Assembly: GCA_013178225.1 (NCBI GenBank)
Contig: JABLXE010000001.1
Coordinates: 186,001 to 250,000 of the forward strand
From: Methanotrichaceae archaeon
GTDB taxonomy: Archaea; Halobacteriota; Methanosarcinia; Methanotrichales; Methanotrichaceae
Reading direction: 5' to 3'
Length of the DNA stretch: 64,000 nt
Positions 16,128-24,458 of the stretch are shown piece by piece; position 1 is the first letter of the stretch, and every line of letters begins with the position of its first letter. Made by a program: the position numbers and the translations under genes. The notes beneath the pieces are model-generated. The model made no database searches. It was given only the letters and a program-made list of their open reading frames with translations, and had not been told where the DNA came from.

Positions 16128-17213
16128 CTAGACCTTCGTTCCTTGATCAGCCTTCTCTTTATTCGGAGACGGCTCAGGCTCCGGCTCCCCGTCGGCTGCC
16201 AGGGTGCGGTAGACGGCCAGAAGAAATCCGTAAAGAATTGGACCTATTATTATCCCCGGCAGGCCGATGGCGAATAGAGCGCCCACAAAGGCCAAGACCG
16301 TGACCAATGGATGGATCTGAGCCCCGCGGCGGGCCAGTCGGGGCAGAATCAGGTATTGCGGCACCACGAAGATCAATATGCCGGAAAGCGCCAGGGCTGC
16401 GGCCAGGGAGATGTTTCCCTGCTGCAGATAGATGGCGGCCAGAGGCAGAAACACCCATGGCGCTCCTACCAGCGGTATGAGGGTGAATATGATCACCACC
16501 AGCGCGAGCACCAGTGGATAGGGCACGTTCAGCAGGAAAAAGATAAAAAAGGCCAGGATGCCGCTGGCAAGAGCCGTGAGAACAAAGGCCGAGAAGATGT
16601 GTTCGTAGATGTAGTCAAGCTCCTGCAAGAACTGGTTTACCAGCTTCCTCTTCCCGGCAGGAACCAGCCTCACCGCTTTGAGAACGAAGCTCTCTCCCTC
16701 AAACAGCAGAAAAAAGGTGAAAAATAGCACCACTATGGATTGGGCAAAGTAAAGCGGAAGATTGGATGCAAGATAGATCAGGCTGGATTTTATAGCGGCA
16801 ATTATGTCCGATACTATCTGGTCCAGGGTATCGAGCAGCGCCAGAAGGAACGGGAGCACGGGCTCGGAGAAATTGCCTCGCAGCCACAGCTCCATGTTCT
16901 CCGAAGCGCTCTGCGCGGATGAGATCTGCAGGCCGGTGGTCTGGAAGTTGGAGACCTCCCGCAACAGCACCTGGGTCATGCCCATCAGCATCAGCACCAT
17001 CACCACCAGGACCAGGAAAATCGAGAGCAGGGAGGAGAGAATGCGGTTCTCCGTTGCCTGGAAGAAGAGACGGTATAGCGGCCTTAACAGAAATACCAGC
17101 ACCACGCTCAGCAGAACCGGAAACAGGAAATCCCTGGTCAGGTATAAGGTGAGCAGGACCATCAGGAAGATGAACACTCCTACCAGGAGATTGAACCGGC
17201 GTCCGGGATCCAT
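16128..17213 (-). CDS. AI-2E family (PerM-like) membrane transporter
   Basis: 361 residues. Strongly hydrophobic with about seven or eight membrane segments: an N-terminal group (LLVGVFIFLMVLLTLYL, LFPVLLSVVLVFLL), a middle soluble stretch, then a C-terminal group including PLVLALVVIIFTLIPLVGAP, the most conserved part of AI-2E exporters. Substrates of archaeal members are unknown; some family members are Na+/H+ antiporters. I start at MDPGRRF because the upstream in-frame ATG adds a polar stretch not expected in the family. The charged tail (EPEPEPSPNKEK) is cytoplasmic by prediction. It lies 100 bases downstream of mfnF on the same strand. Confidence 0.8.
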   Translation of the reverse strand: MDPGRRFNLLVGVFIFLMVLLTLYLTRDFLFPVLLSVVLVFLLRPLYRLFFQATENRILSSLLSIFLVLVVMVLMLMGMTQVLLREVSNFQTTGLQISSAQSASENMELWLRGNFSEPVLPFLLALLDTLDQIVSDIIAAIKSSLIYLASNLPLYFAQSIVVLFFTFFLLFEGESFVLKAVRLVPAGKRKLVNQFLQELDYIYEHIFSAFVLTALASGILAFFIFFLLNVPYPLVLALVVIIFTLIPLVGAPWVFLPLAAIYLQQGNISLAAALALSGILIFVVPQYLILPRLARRGAQIHPLVTVLAFVGALFAIGLPGIIIGPILYGFLLAVYRTLAADGEPEPEPSPNKEKADQGTKV

Positions 17214-17312
17214 TGTATCCAATGCGCCGGTCGGGATGATAAACTTTCTTCGGAAATGTGCGTATTCAGAGCACTCTTTTAATAGCACCCTTTTAATAGC
17301 GCTCTTCAAATA

Positions 17313-18284
17313 CTACTCTTCGCAAAAGCTTTCGGTCTTCATCTCCAGCAGCCTGGCCACGGCATAGGCCGGAAATATGTCCGATATTTTAGAGCCGTAT
17401 CGCTGTGAGAGCCTGATGCACTCAAGCCCCAGAAACGAGGCGGCCTCGGCTATCATCAGCTCGCCTATTCCCGTTGCGGCCACGGTTTTGAGGCCGTGGT
17501 TCCTGGCCTGACGCTCGATCCCCATGACCAGCCTTCGGAACTGCCGGTCGCGGACCTGCCGGGCTATGGCCATCGCCCCGGCTTCTCCGATCTCCTCCAG
17601 GTCGGCACAGACCTGGCGGGCCAGCCGGCGCATAGCTGCCTCTTGGGTCTTTCCGGCTCCGTCAGGCGTATCGCAGGAATAGCTCTTCGAAGAGATCTCT
17701 TCCAGGGCCAGGTAGGCATCAGCAGCGATGGAAAAAAGCTCTGAGGAGAGCGGAACCCTCTCGCCTGCCAGGCGCGCGGCCTGAAGAAGCGCCCCCAGGC
17801 CGGTGCGCAAAAGCCCCATGTACAGCAGCTCGCCCCGGGAAAGGCGCAGGAAATCCGACTTTTCTGCCAGCGGCCGTCCCTTAATCGGAATCAGGTCCGT
17901 GGTGGTGCTGCCCATATCGACCAGCAGACAGTCGCCCACATCGCCTGCCAGGAAGGCAGCTGTTGCCGACCAGTTGGCAGCGGCCAGCTCCAGCGGATCT
18001 TGGGGGTCAAAGCCCGCGAAGCCCCAGAAATGGACCGGGCATTGGAAGGACTTCTCGACCTGGGCAGAGATGCTCTTCACCCCCTCCAGCTTGCTGAAAT
18101 AGCAGTCTGCCAGCTCTCCGGTGATCACCACTCCTACCGACTCCGGGCCCAGCCCGGCATAGCGAGATAGGACCCCGCCCAGGGAGGCATCCTTCCACAG
18201 AGGCAGATAGACAGACTCGGCAATTCTTCCATCGGAGCTGGCGGCCTTGGTATTGGCTCCGCCTATGTCCAGGCCCAGGATCAT
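17313..18284 (-). CDS. mfnF: Methanofuran biosynthesis protein MfnF-like (H4MPT-linked C1 pathway family)
   Basis: 323 residues. Begins MILGLDIGGANTKAA, the phosphate-binding loop of the actin/hexokinase-like fold, with a second loop LLVDMGSTTTDLIPI further on. This is the family once called H4MPT-linked C1 transfer pathway protein; its characterised member MfnF joins the aminomethylfuran phosphate to the tyramine-glutamate unit in methanofuran synthesis. Methanofuran is the first C1 carrier of methanogenesis. The start at 18284 puts the Gly loop at residues 4-13 as in relatives. It is divergent from the FpoF-like gene with about 85 bases between starts. Confidence 0.8.
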   Translation of the reverse strand: MILGLDIGGANTKAASSDGRIAESVYLPLWKDASLGGVLSRYAGLGPESVGVVITGELADCYFSKLEGVKSISAQVEKSFQCPVHFWGFAGFDPQDPLELAAANWSATAAFLAGDVGDCLLVDMGSTTTDLIPIKGRPLAEKSDFLRLSRGELLYMGLLRTGLGALLQAARLAGERVPLSSELFSIAADAYLALEEISSKSYSCDTPDGAGKTQEAAMRRLARQVCADLEEIGEAGAMAIARQVRDRQFRRLVMGIERQARNHGLKTVAATGIGELMIAEAASFLGLECIRLSQRYGSKISDIFPAYAVARLLEMKTESFCEE

Positions 18285-18369
18285 GCTTTCCGGATTAGCC
18301 GGCCCGCACCATAAAAGCTTTAGGTCTGAAGATACTCTTAGTGCCACCAACTTTTCGGAGATCATGATC

Positions 18370-19461
18370 ATGGCTGCCAAGGAGAAGTTTGTTGAACCCA
18401 CTTATCTCGAATGCGGATTCGGAGAGCTGGAATACAAGGTCATAGCTTCCGAGATATGCTGCAGATGCGGCACATGCGAGGCCTTCTGTCCCAGAATTGA
18501 AAACCAAGAGAGCCGGCCCACTCTGATCGACTACGATCCTCTGTGCGGCCTGTGCTTTGCTTACTGCCCCCGCACCTTCCTGAACATGGAGGATATGGAG
18601 AAGAAGCTGTTCTCCCGGACCCGATCGCAGGACGAGGCACTGGGAATCTACAGGAAAGCGGCCTCCGCCCAGGCCAGCCCGGTTCAGGGGACAGTGCAGG
18701 ACGGCGGAGTGGCGACCGCTCTGCTGGTGCAGGCCCTGAAGTCCGGCATGATCGACTGCGCGGTGGTCACGGGAAGAGACGAGAACTGGCGGTCCGTCCC
18801 TGTCGTTGCCACCACTCCCGAGGAGATCATTGCCGCTGCCGGAACCAAGTACACCATCACCAACAGCGTGGTGGGTGTAGCCGAGGCCCTGGAAAGAGGC
18901 TTCTCCAAGATCGGGTTTGTGGGTACTCCCTGCCAGATTCAGGCCCTGCGAAAGGTACAGCTCCTGGAGGAGCCCTACGAGTTCGGCCAGGAGAAGATCG
19001 CACTTCTGGTTGGCCTGTTCTGCATGGAGAACTTCGATTACGACACCCTCTTCTCGGGTTTGATCAAGGGCAAGTTCGGGCTGAAGCCTGAAGACGTGTC
19101 CCGGTTCGAGATTCAGAAGGGCATGTTCCGGGCAATCGACAAGGGAGGCCAGGTTCATGAGGTCAAGATCGCAGAGACCGACCCCTACACCTTCAAGGGC
19201 TGTGGCCCGTGCTTCGACTTCGCCAGCGAGCTGGCAGACATCTCGGTCGGGTCTGTCGGATCTGCTGCCGGCTGGTCTACGGTTCTGGTCAGGACCGAGG
19301 TGGGAGAGAAACTCTATTCCTCTGCCCTTTCCTCCGGCGTGGTGAAGGAGAAGGCCTTATCGGAGAAGGGCCTGGCCCTGTCCAAGAAGCTGTCCGCTGA
19401 AAAAGCCCAGCGCTTCGTGGAAAAGTCGCAAGAGCTAGGGGTTTCGGAAATCACGCGGTAG
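18370..19461 (+). CDS. FrhB/FpoF-type F420-dehydrogenase subunit (iron-sulfur flavoprotein)
   Basis: 363 residues. Two [4Fe-4S] motifs near the N-terminus (Cys31, 33, 36, 40 and 59, 62, 66) precede an FrhB-type domain: QDGGVATALLVQALKSG, GTPCQIQALRKVQ, LVGLFCMENF, and ADISVGSVGSAAGWSTVLVRTEVGEKL. This order is that of FpoF, the F420H2-oxidising input module of the Fpo complex, as I remember it from Methanosarcina. Such subunits use FAD and iron-sulfur clusters to pass electrons between F420 and ferredoxin or partner complexes. ATGs at 18364 and 18370 both have a nearby GGAG; 18370 has the better spacing. No fpo genes adjoin it. Confidence 0.8.
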   Translation: MAAKEKFVEPTYLECGFGELEYKVIASEICCRCGTCEAFCPRIENQESRPTLIDYDPLCGLCFAYCPRTFLNMEDMEKKLFSRTRSQDEALGIYRKAASAQASPVQGTVQDGGVATALLVQALKSGMIDCAVVTGRDENWRSVPVVATTPEEIIAAAGTKYTITNSVVGVAEALERGFSKIGFVGTPCQIQALRKVQLLEEPYEFGQEKIALLVGLFCMENFDYDTLFSGLIKGKFGLKPEDVSRFEIQKGMFRAIDKGGQVHEVKIAETDPYTFKGCGPCFDFASELADISVGSVGSAAGWSTVLVRTEVGEKLYSSALSSGVVKEKALSEKGLALSKKLSAEKAQRFVEKSQELGVSEITR

Positions 19462-19470
19462 CTGACTCAC

Positions 19471-20646
19471 ATGTTATCCGTCGGGCTGGCTGGAAAGCCT
19501 AACTCTGGCAAGTCCACCTTTTTTAAGGCGGCAACCCTGGTCGATGTGGACATTGCCAACTATCCCTTCACCACCATAGACGCCAACCACGGCGTCTCTC
19601 AGGTCCGGGTTCCCTGCCCCTGCCAGGAGCTGGGGATAGCCGGTGGATGCGGCAAATGCAAGGATGGCGTCCGCTTCGTGGCCATCGAGCTGATAGACGT
19701 GGCCGGCCTGGTGCCCGATGCCCATCTGGGAAGGGGCCTGGGCAACGAGTTCCTGGACGCCCTGCGCGTGGCTGAAGCGGTGATTCACGTCCTGGATGCC
19801 TCGGGGTCCACCGATGCGGAGGGAAATCCGGTGGGGCTTGGCAACTACGATCCGGTCCGGGACGTGAAGTTCCTGGAGTTCGAGATCAGCATGTGGCTTT
19901 ACGGCATCCTCAAGAGGAACTGGGACAAGCTGATGAGGAACTATAAGGCCCTGGGAGGAAAGCCCGACCAGATCCTGATCGAGCAGATGGCCGGGGCGGG
20001 GGTTGCCGACAACCAGATCAGACGGGCTTTAGTCGACATGAAGAAGGACCCCGGAAGCTGGAGCGACGACGACCTGAAGAAGTTTGCCGGGCTGCTCCGG
20101 GCCTACAGCAAGCCCATGATACTGGCCGCCAACAAGACCGACGTGGCTCCGCCGGAGTTTGTAGAGCGCCTGCTGGCTCTCCGCCAGGAAGTGGTCCTGC
20201 CGGTATCCGGAGCAGCCGAGATCGCTCTGCGCATGGCCGAGAAGGCCGGCCTGATCAAGTACGTTCCTGGTGATCCCGATTTCGAGGTGATAGGGCCGCT
20301 CAACAAGGCCCAGGCAGCGGGTCTGGAAAAGATCAGGGCGCTGATGAAGCAGTACGGCGGGACCGGCGTTCAGTCCTGCATCAACCGTGCGGTCTTCGAT
20401 CTGCTGGACTACATTGTGATCTATCCGGTGGAAGACGAGAACAAGTACACCGACCGGAAAGGCGTGATACTTCCCGATGCTTATCTCATGAAGAGGGGCA
20501 GCACAGCGCGGGACCTGGCCTTCCGCGTCCACTCGGACATTGGAGAAAGCTTCCTGTTCGCAGTAGACGCCAAGACCAAGATGCGTCTGGGCGAGAAGTA
20601 CGAGCTCAAAGACGGCGACGTGATCAAGATCGTGTCCACGAAATAA
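19471..20646 (+). CDS. YchF/Obg-family GTPase with TGS domain
   Basis: 391 residues. P-loop GKPNSGKST at 8-16, switch/G3 region DVAGLVPDAHLGRGLGNEF, G4 motif NKTD, and a C-terminal TGS domain (about 320-391) ending in the RLGEKYELKDGDVIKI segment. YchF-like proteins (OLA1 relatives) associate with ribosomes and often prefer ATP; the archaeal form has a Cys-rich insertion here (CPCQELGIAGGCGKCKDG, about 45-63) typical of archaeal members. It follows the FpoF-like gene by nine bases and is likely co-transcribed. The start ATG is 9 bases after the preceding stop, with weak ribosome-binding sequence. Confidence 0.9.
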   Translation: MLSVGLAGKPNSGKSTFFKAATLVDVDIANYPFTTIDANHGVSQVRVPCPCQELGIAGGCGKCKDGVRFVAIELIDVAGLVPDAHLGRGLGNEFLDALRVAEAVIHVLDASGSTDAEGNPVGLGNYDPVRDVKFLEFEISMWLYGILKRNWDKLMRNYKALGGKPDQILIEQMAGAGVADNQIRRALVDMKKDPGSWSDDDLKKFAGLLRAYSKPMILAANKTDVAPPEFVERLLALRQEVVLPVSGAAEIALRMAEKAGLIKYVPGDPDFEVIGPLNKAQAAGLEKIRALMKQYGGTGVQSCINRAVFDLLDYIVIYPVEDENKYTDRKGVILPDAYLMKRGSTARDLAFRVHSDIGESFLFAVDAKTKMRLGEKYELKDGDVIKIVSTK

Positions 20647-20777
20647 CGCTCCTGGCAGCCCAAATGCTGATCCGCATTACGTATCTCCATTAAGATTTGC
20701 ATCTTCCCTTATTTTTATATTTTCGCCCATAAGCTTGAACTAGTATTAGGACGGCCAAGGCAGCCGAGGTGTGGGCG

Positions 20778-21236
20778 ATGGGCGTGGGGAAGGCATCGAT
20801 CGTCGCAATATTAGCCCTGTTCATTCTGGCGAGCAACGCTTCAGCCGATATGCCGGCATCCTTCTACCAGGCCATGAGCAGCATGAAAAACGAAGAGGTG
20901 CTGTGCGTCAAGAACTACGAGGCCGGGGCAAGCGTGACCGAAGCCTACCGGGACTTTGAGAGCCTGGACAAGGAGACTGAGGTGGTAAGCCGGACCTATC
21001 CTGACTGGCCCGGAAACGCCAGCCTGGAGGTCAGCATCAACTCTTATGTGTTTGGAAATGCCCATATCGCCTGGCAGTCGCGTGACTCCCTTCCGGACCA
21101 AAAAGGCCGTCACGATCTTTACAGCCGGAGCGTCGAGGACCTGAGCGGGGCCTTCAGCATTCAGAAGTTCATTCAGCTTTGGTCCAACAGCTCAATTTAC
21201 GGGAACGTAAGCCTGGACTGGCTGCCCTGTGCGTAA
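20778..21236 (+). CDS. Secreted hypothetical protein
   Basis: 152 residues. Signal peptide about 1-24 (VAILALFILASNASA then DMPASF). The mature part is acidic and aromatic with two Asn-x-Ser sites, and a central SINSYVFGNAHIAWQSR stretch. No family recognised. I choose the ATG at 20778 because GAGGTG lies seven bases upstream; a GTG at 20769 is also in frame. An AT-rich promoter-like block (about 20705-20735) lies in front, so it is probably transcribed on its own. Confidence 0.6.
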   Translation: MGVGKASIVAILALFILASNASADMPASFYQAMSSMKNEEVLCVKNYEAGASVTEAYRDFESLDKETEVVSRTYPDWPGNASLEVSINSYVFGNAHIAWQSRDSLPDQKGRHDLYSRSVEDLSGAFSIQKFIQLWSNSSIYGNVSLDWLPCA

Positions 21237-21393
21237 CCCCTGCCCCGGGAAACTCCAGACTGCCAAGCGCAGGTTTGCCAAGCGTTAGAGCAGTTATCGG
21301 GCATAAATTATAAGTAATTTTGAATGTAATAACTTTGTGCGGATCTCCGGATTACACTGAAAGCAAGAGACGTCAGTTGTTCTGATTCAGCAA

Positions 21394-21477
21394 ACACTTG
21401 GGCGAAGGGTGATCATCTGATTTTCCGTCTTCCTCCACCCTTCGCCGGCAAACTGCCTGCGATAATAACCCAAGTGT
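21394..21477 (+). ncRNA. Candidate structured RNA with three-way junction
   Basis: Outer helix ACACTTGGG/CCCAAGTGT (21394-21402 with 21469-21477) encloses an inner helix of up to eleven pairs, GGCGAAGGGTG/CACCCTTCGCC (21401-21411 with 21436-21446), and a small hairpin GGCA-AAC-TGCC (21447-21457). The first and last two bases of the inner helix compete with the outer one. A TATA-like AAATTATAAG at 21305-21314 lies upstream. The strand is assumed from that promoter. A short transposon remnant with terminal repeats is the main alternative. Confidence 0.45.
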
Positions 21478-21604
21478 GCACGATTAGACTTTGGCAACTC
21501 AAATTAGAGTGCCACACACCAAAACGGAAAAGGCCATCAAGCTCCGAATCGAAGCCGTTATCATTAAGCGATGGCTAAAAGCATCGTCTATTGACTACAA
21601 CCAA

Positions 21605-21614
21605 AAACTATATA
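21605..21614 (+). promoter_or_regulatory. TATA box of the candidate CU-rich small RNA
   Basis: AAACTATATA centred near 21611. Initiation 25-27 bases downstream falls at 21636-21640, exactly at the 5' arm of the ten-pair hairpin. Confidence 0.45.
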
Positions 21615-21639
21615 TTCGTTGATTGCTCTATATAGTGTT

Positions 21640-21710
21640 GGCAAAAGTCAAACTCTCTTTTCACCCTCCCTCCTATCTCAGACTTTTGCCTCCCTCCTTT
21701 AAATTTCTCG
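21640..21710 (+). ncRNA. Candidate small RNA with anti-Shine-Dalgarno-like CU-rich loop
   Basis: GGCAAAAGTC (21640-21649) pairs perfectly with GACTTTTGCC (21681-21690). The 31-base loop is almost purely pyrimidine and contains CACCCTCCCTCCT; a further CTCCCTCCTTT follows the stem. These resemble the CACCUCCU tail of archaeal 16S rRNA and could pair with GGAGG ribosome-binding sites. The 5' arm sits where a TATA box predicts transcription start. The 3' end is not defined; a T-rich stretch begins after 21697. Confidence 0.45.
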
Positions 21711-21769
21711 GACGGCCGTGGCCCCTCGTGCAAATCCGGAGCATTTTACTTTCCTCTCCCGCAAAATCA

Positions 21770-21777
21770 GTATATAC
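21770..21777 (+). promoter_or_regulatory. TATA box of the nurA-herA-mre11-rad50 operon
   Basis: GTATATAC at 21770-21777 is about 29 bases before the nurA ATG at 21803, so the transcript would be leaderless or nearly so. Confidence 0.55.
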
Positions 21778-21802
21778 TTTGCATTCCTTTCACGGAACTT
21801 AA

Positions 21803-22828
21803 ATGCAGGAGATGGAGATGCTGGAAGAGGTGGCAGAACAGATCTGCCGCCAAATATCGATATGCAGCACAGAGGATTATTTCTCCGAGACCGGCATCAC
21901 CTCGCAGGACTTCAGGGCAATTGAGCCGGCTGATGACTTCTCGGGAGATGTCTATGCAATCGACGGCTCCAACGTGCAGGTGCGCAATTGGGGTTCGGGA
22001 AGCATCAACCGCATCCGGGCCGGCTATTCGATCTACAGCAGAAATTATTGGCAGCAGACGACTCTCACCTTTGATGGCGTCTTTTTGGCCGACCGGAGAA
22101 GCTATGCCGAGACTTTTAGCCGCTATCTTCAGGGCGCATTCGGAATAGACGGCCTGGTCCTGAAGGAGTCGGAGCTTGACCGGCTCTCTGCCTATTTCCG
22201 GGAGCTTCAAGAGTACATCGCCCTGGCGGACGCGGTATGTTCCGCAAAGCCCGGCGACCTGGTCATCTACGACGGCGGGTTCACCTGGAAGGACCGGCCG
22301 CTGGGCGAGGCGCTGAGATGGATCTTTGCAGCAGCCGAAGAAAGGCAGGTTGACCTTTTGGGCGTGTCCAAGTCCAGCTCGCTCTCCTGGGGCCGGGATT
22401 TTGCGCGTCCGCTTCTCCCTCACACCCGGCGGATTGGGCGCGATCTCCTTCCTGACCGCCCCTGGTACCTGCCGCTGCAGGGAAAGATGGTGGACCCAGG
22501 ACCTGACGGCTGGGACGGCGAGATCTGTGTAGCCCGGCTGGACGGCCGATCAGAGCATGTATTCCGGCTGGATGCTCCCGCCTATCTTTGTGCCGGGCTT
22601 TCTCAGTCACTGGGAAAGCTGGCCGCCTGTTCCTGTTCGGCTGAGTGTCTGGGCTATCCTCATCCCCTGTTCCGGGCTCACCGCGATCTGAGGATAACCT
22701 CACAGGAGGGCGGTTTCTTGAAGCTGAAGCTGCTGGACATGCTGAGCGATAGAGGTCTTCTGGAGTCGGAAGCCCAGAGCTTATTCCTGGATTTTCATGA
22801 CGTGATAGAGATGAGGCCCAGAGTTTGA
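21803..22828 (+). CDS. nurA: NurA nuclease-domain protein
   Basis: 341 residues. The N-terminal DVYAIDGSNVQVRNWG segment carries the first conserved Asp of the RNase-H-like NurA fold, with a second acidic strand DLVIYDGGFTWKDRP around residue 155 and conserved Lys/Ser SKSSSLSWG. NurA is a 5'-3' nuclease that works with the HerA translocase to resect DNA ends after Mre11-Rad50. It is the first gene of the four-gene set, transcribed from a TATA box 29 bases upstream. A Cys-rich patch (ACSCSAEC) near 275 is unusual. Confidence 0.85.
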   Translation: MQEMEMLEEVAEQICRQISICSTEDYFSETGITSQDFRAIEPADDFSGDVYAIDGSNVQVRNWGSGSINRIRAGYSIYSRNYWQQTTLTFDGVFLADRRSYAETFSRYLQGAFGIDGLVLKESELDRLSAYFRELQEYIALADAVCSAKPGDLVIYDGGFTWKDRPLGEALRWIFAAAEERQVDLLGVSKSSSLSWGRDFARPLLPHTRRIGRDLLPDRPWYLPLQGKMVDPGPDGWDGEICVARLDGRSEHVFRLDAPAYLCAGLSQSLGKLAACSCSAECLGYPHPLFRAHRDLRITSQEGGFLKLKLLDMLSDRGLLESEAQSLFLDFHDVIEMRPRV

Positions 22829-22839
22829 GGATGCTTAAA

Positions 22840-24450
22840 ATGGCACAAGAGAAAATTGGCGGCGAATTCGGGGCGGGAATTCTGAACAAAAAGTCCCTTA
22901 CGCCGGAAAATACCACCTACCGCATAATATCCAAAAGCGTTTCAGAGTATCACTTCATAGTGCCCTTTGATCTGCCGGACGCTGAACGGGTGGAGGTGGG
23001 GCAGATATTCTCGGTCAAGGATTACGACCAGAGCAGCAGCCGCAAGCTCACCTTTCTGGCCCGGGTCTTAGACGTCCAGCACGGCTCCAATTACGACGGC
23101 AACTGGGACACCACCATCAAGGGCACCCAGTTCTTCGACCGGGACCAGATATTCAACCGGGTGATAGCCGAGCCCCTGGGGTGTGTGCGAGACGGCAGTT
23201 TCCGCAAGTCCCGCACCATCCCCACCAAGTTCTCTCCCGTCTCCAGGGCCGAGCAGGAGGAGTTTCAGTTTTTGCGCCAGGTCATGGGCGATATCGAGAT
23301 AGGATACCTGCGTAACGGCTCCCGGCTGGTGGAGGAGATTCCGGTGGCCCTTCACAGCGATTCCATGGACCACCACATGGGCGTCTTCGCCACCACCGGC
23401 ATGGGCAAGTCCAACTTCATGAAGGTCTTTGCCGCCTCCTGCATGCGTCTGGCCGCCCGGGGCAAGTCCAAGTTCGGGCTTCTGATCGTCGATCCGCATG
23501 GGGAGTACATCCTGGGGGAAGGCCGCAAGGGAACTAAGGGCCTCGTTCACCTGAGCCGCTACTCTTCCAGCCTGGCCTGCTACTCGACTGACTACAAGAA
23601 CTGCCAGATGCCGCAGGTAGAGGAGTTCTCGATCTCTTTTTCCGAGATCAAGCCGGAGGACGTGGCCCTGCTCTACAACTGGTCTCCGCCCCAGATGGAT
23701 GCGCTGGAGGCCATCTCCCGGACCTTTGACTCGGACAACTGGCTGGACGAGATCCAGGATGGCGAGGGCCTGGCCAGGATGGTCCGGGAGGGGTTCAAGG
23801 AGAGCACCATTCAGGTGCTGGTGAGAAGGATCAAGAACCTGCTGGAAAAAAACGCCTACATCAAGAAGCGGTCCAGCCTGCCCAACATCCTGGCCAACCT
23901 GCAGAACGGAAACGTGGTCCTGGTGGACATTCCACGCATGAGCGACCGCGCAGAGCTGTTCTTGCTCTCGGTCCTCTCGAGATACGTCCTGGAAGAGTAC
24001 AAGAAAGAGGCCTCAGATGGCCGGAAGAACTGCCTCATCACCATCGAGGAGGCCCAGCGCGTCCTGGGCCAGGGCAGCAACACCTCGCGCTTTGAGAGCA
24101 TCGCCCGCGAGGGCCGCAAGTTCGGGGTGGGGCTTTGCGCCATCACCCAGCAGCCCAAGCTGATCGAAAAGCAGCTCCTCTCGCAGTTCAACACCCTGGT
24201 GGTCATGGGACTGGGAGATCGAAACGACCGCCTGCAGCTGGAGGAGTCGGCCAAGCAGGACCTGAAGTCCCTGGACATCGAGATCCAGACCCTGGAGAAG
24301 GGCGAAGCGGTGATCAGCACCCTGGGAATTCCCTTCCCGGTCCCGGTCAGCGTCCACAAGTACGAGCATTACCTGGAGCATCTGAAGGCGGAAAAGGCAC
24401 CGGAAGAGAGCCTGACCTCGGGGCCGGGGTTCAAGCCCTTCCTGGAGTGA
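22840..24450 (+). CDS. herA: HerA DNA translocase (HAS-barrel plus ATPase)
   Basis: 536 residues. N-terminal HAS-barrel domain (about 10-100), then a FtsK-like ATPase with Walker A TTGMGKSN (Lys190), Walker B LITIEEAQRV and an arginine-finger region near SQFNTLVVMGLGDRNDR. HerA forms a hexamer that pumps DNA to NurA. The start at 22840 has GAGG nine bases upstream; ATG at 22831 and TTG at 22825 are alternatives that would overlap nurA slightly. It is followed eight bases later by mre11. Confidence 0.92.
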   Translation: MAQEKIGGEFGAGILNKKSLTPENTTYRIISKSVSEYHFIVPFDLPDAERVEVGQIFSVKDYDQSSSRKLTFLARVLDVQHGSNYDGNWDTTIKGTQFFDRDQIFNRVIAEPLGCVRDGSFRKSRTIPTKFSPVSRAEQEEFQFLRQVMGDIEIGYLRNGSRLVEEIPVALHSDSMDHHMGVFATTGMGKSNFMKVFAASCMRLAARGKSKFGLLIVDPHGEYILGEGRKGTKGLVHLSRYSSSLACYSTDYKNCQMPQVEEFSISFSEIKPEDVALLYNWSPPQMDALEAISRTFDSDNWLDEIQDGEGLARMVREGFKESTIQVLVRRIKNLLEKNAYIKKRSSLPNILANLQNGNVVLVDIPRMSDRAELFLLSVLSRYVLEEYKKEASDGRKNCLITIEEAQRVLGQGSNTSRFESIAREGRKFGVGLCAITQQPKLIEKQLLSQFNTLVVMGLGDRNDRLQLEESAKQDLKSLDIEIQTLEKGEAVISTLGIPFPVPVSVHKYEHYLEHLKAEKAPEESLTSGPGFKPFLE

Positions 24451-24458
24451 AGATCGCC

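Larger units (their letters stand above)
21237..21802 (+). other. Hairpin-rich intergenic block without a protein gene
   Basis: 566 bases with no supported open frame. It holds several TATA-like elements (about 21305, 21608, 21770) and at least five inverted repeats: a three-way-junction element (21394-21477), GGCAACTC/GAGTGCC (21493-21500 with 21507-21513), CGATG/CATCG (21569-21573 with 21582-21586), and a ten-pair hairpin (21640-21690). The density of paired sequence next to promoters suggests one or two RNA genes. Confidence 0.55.
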
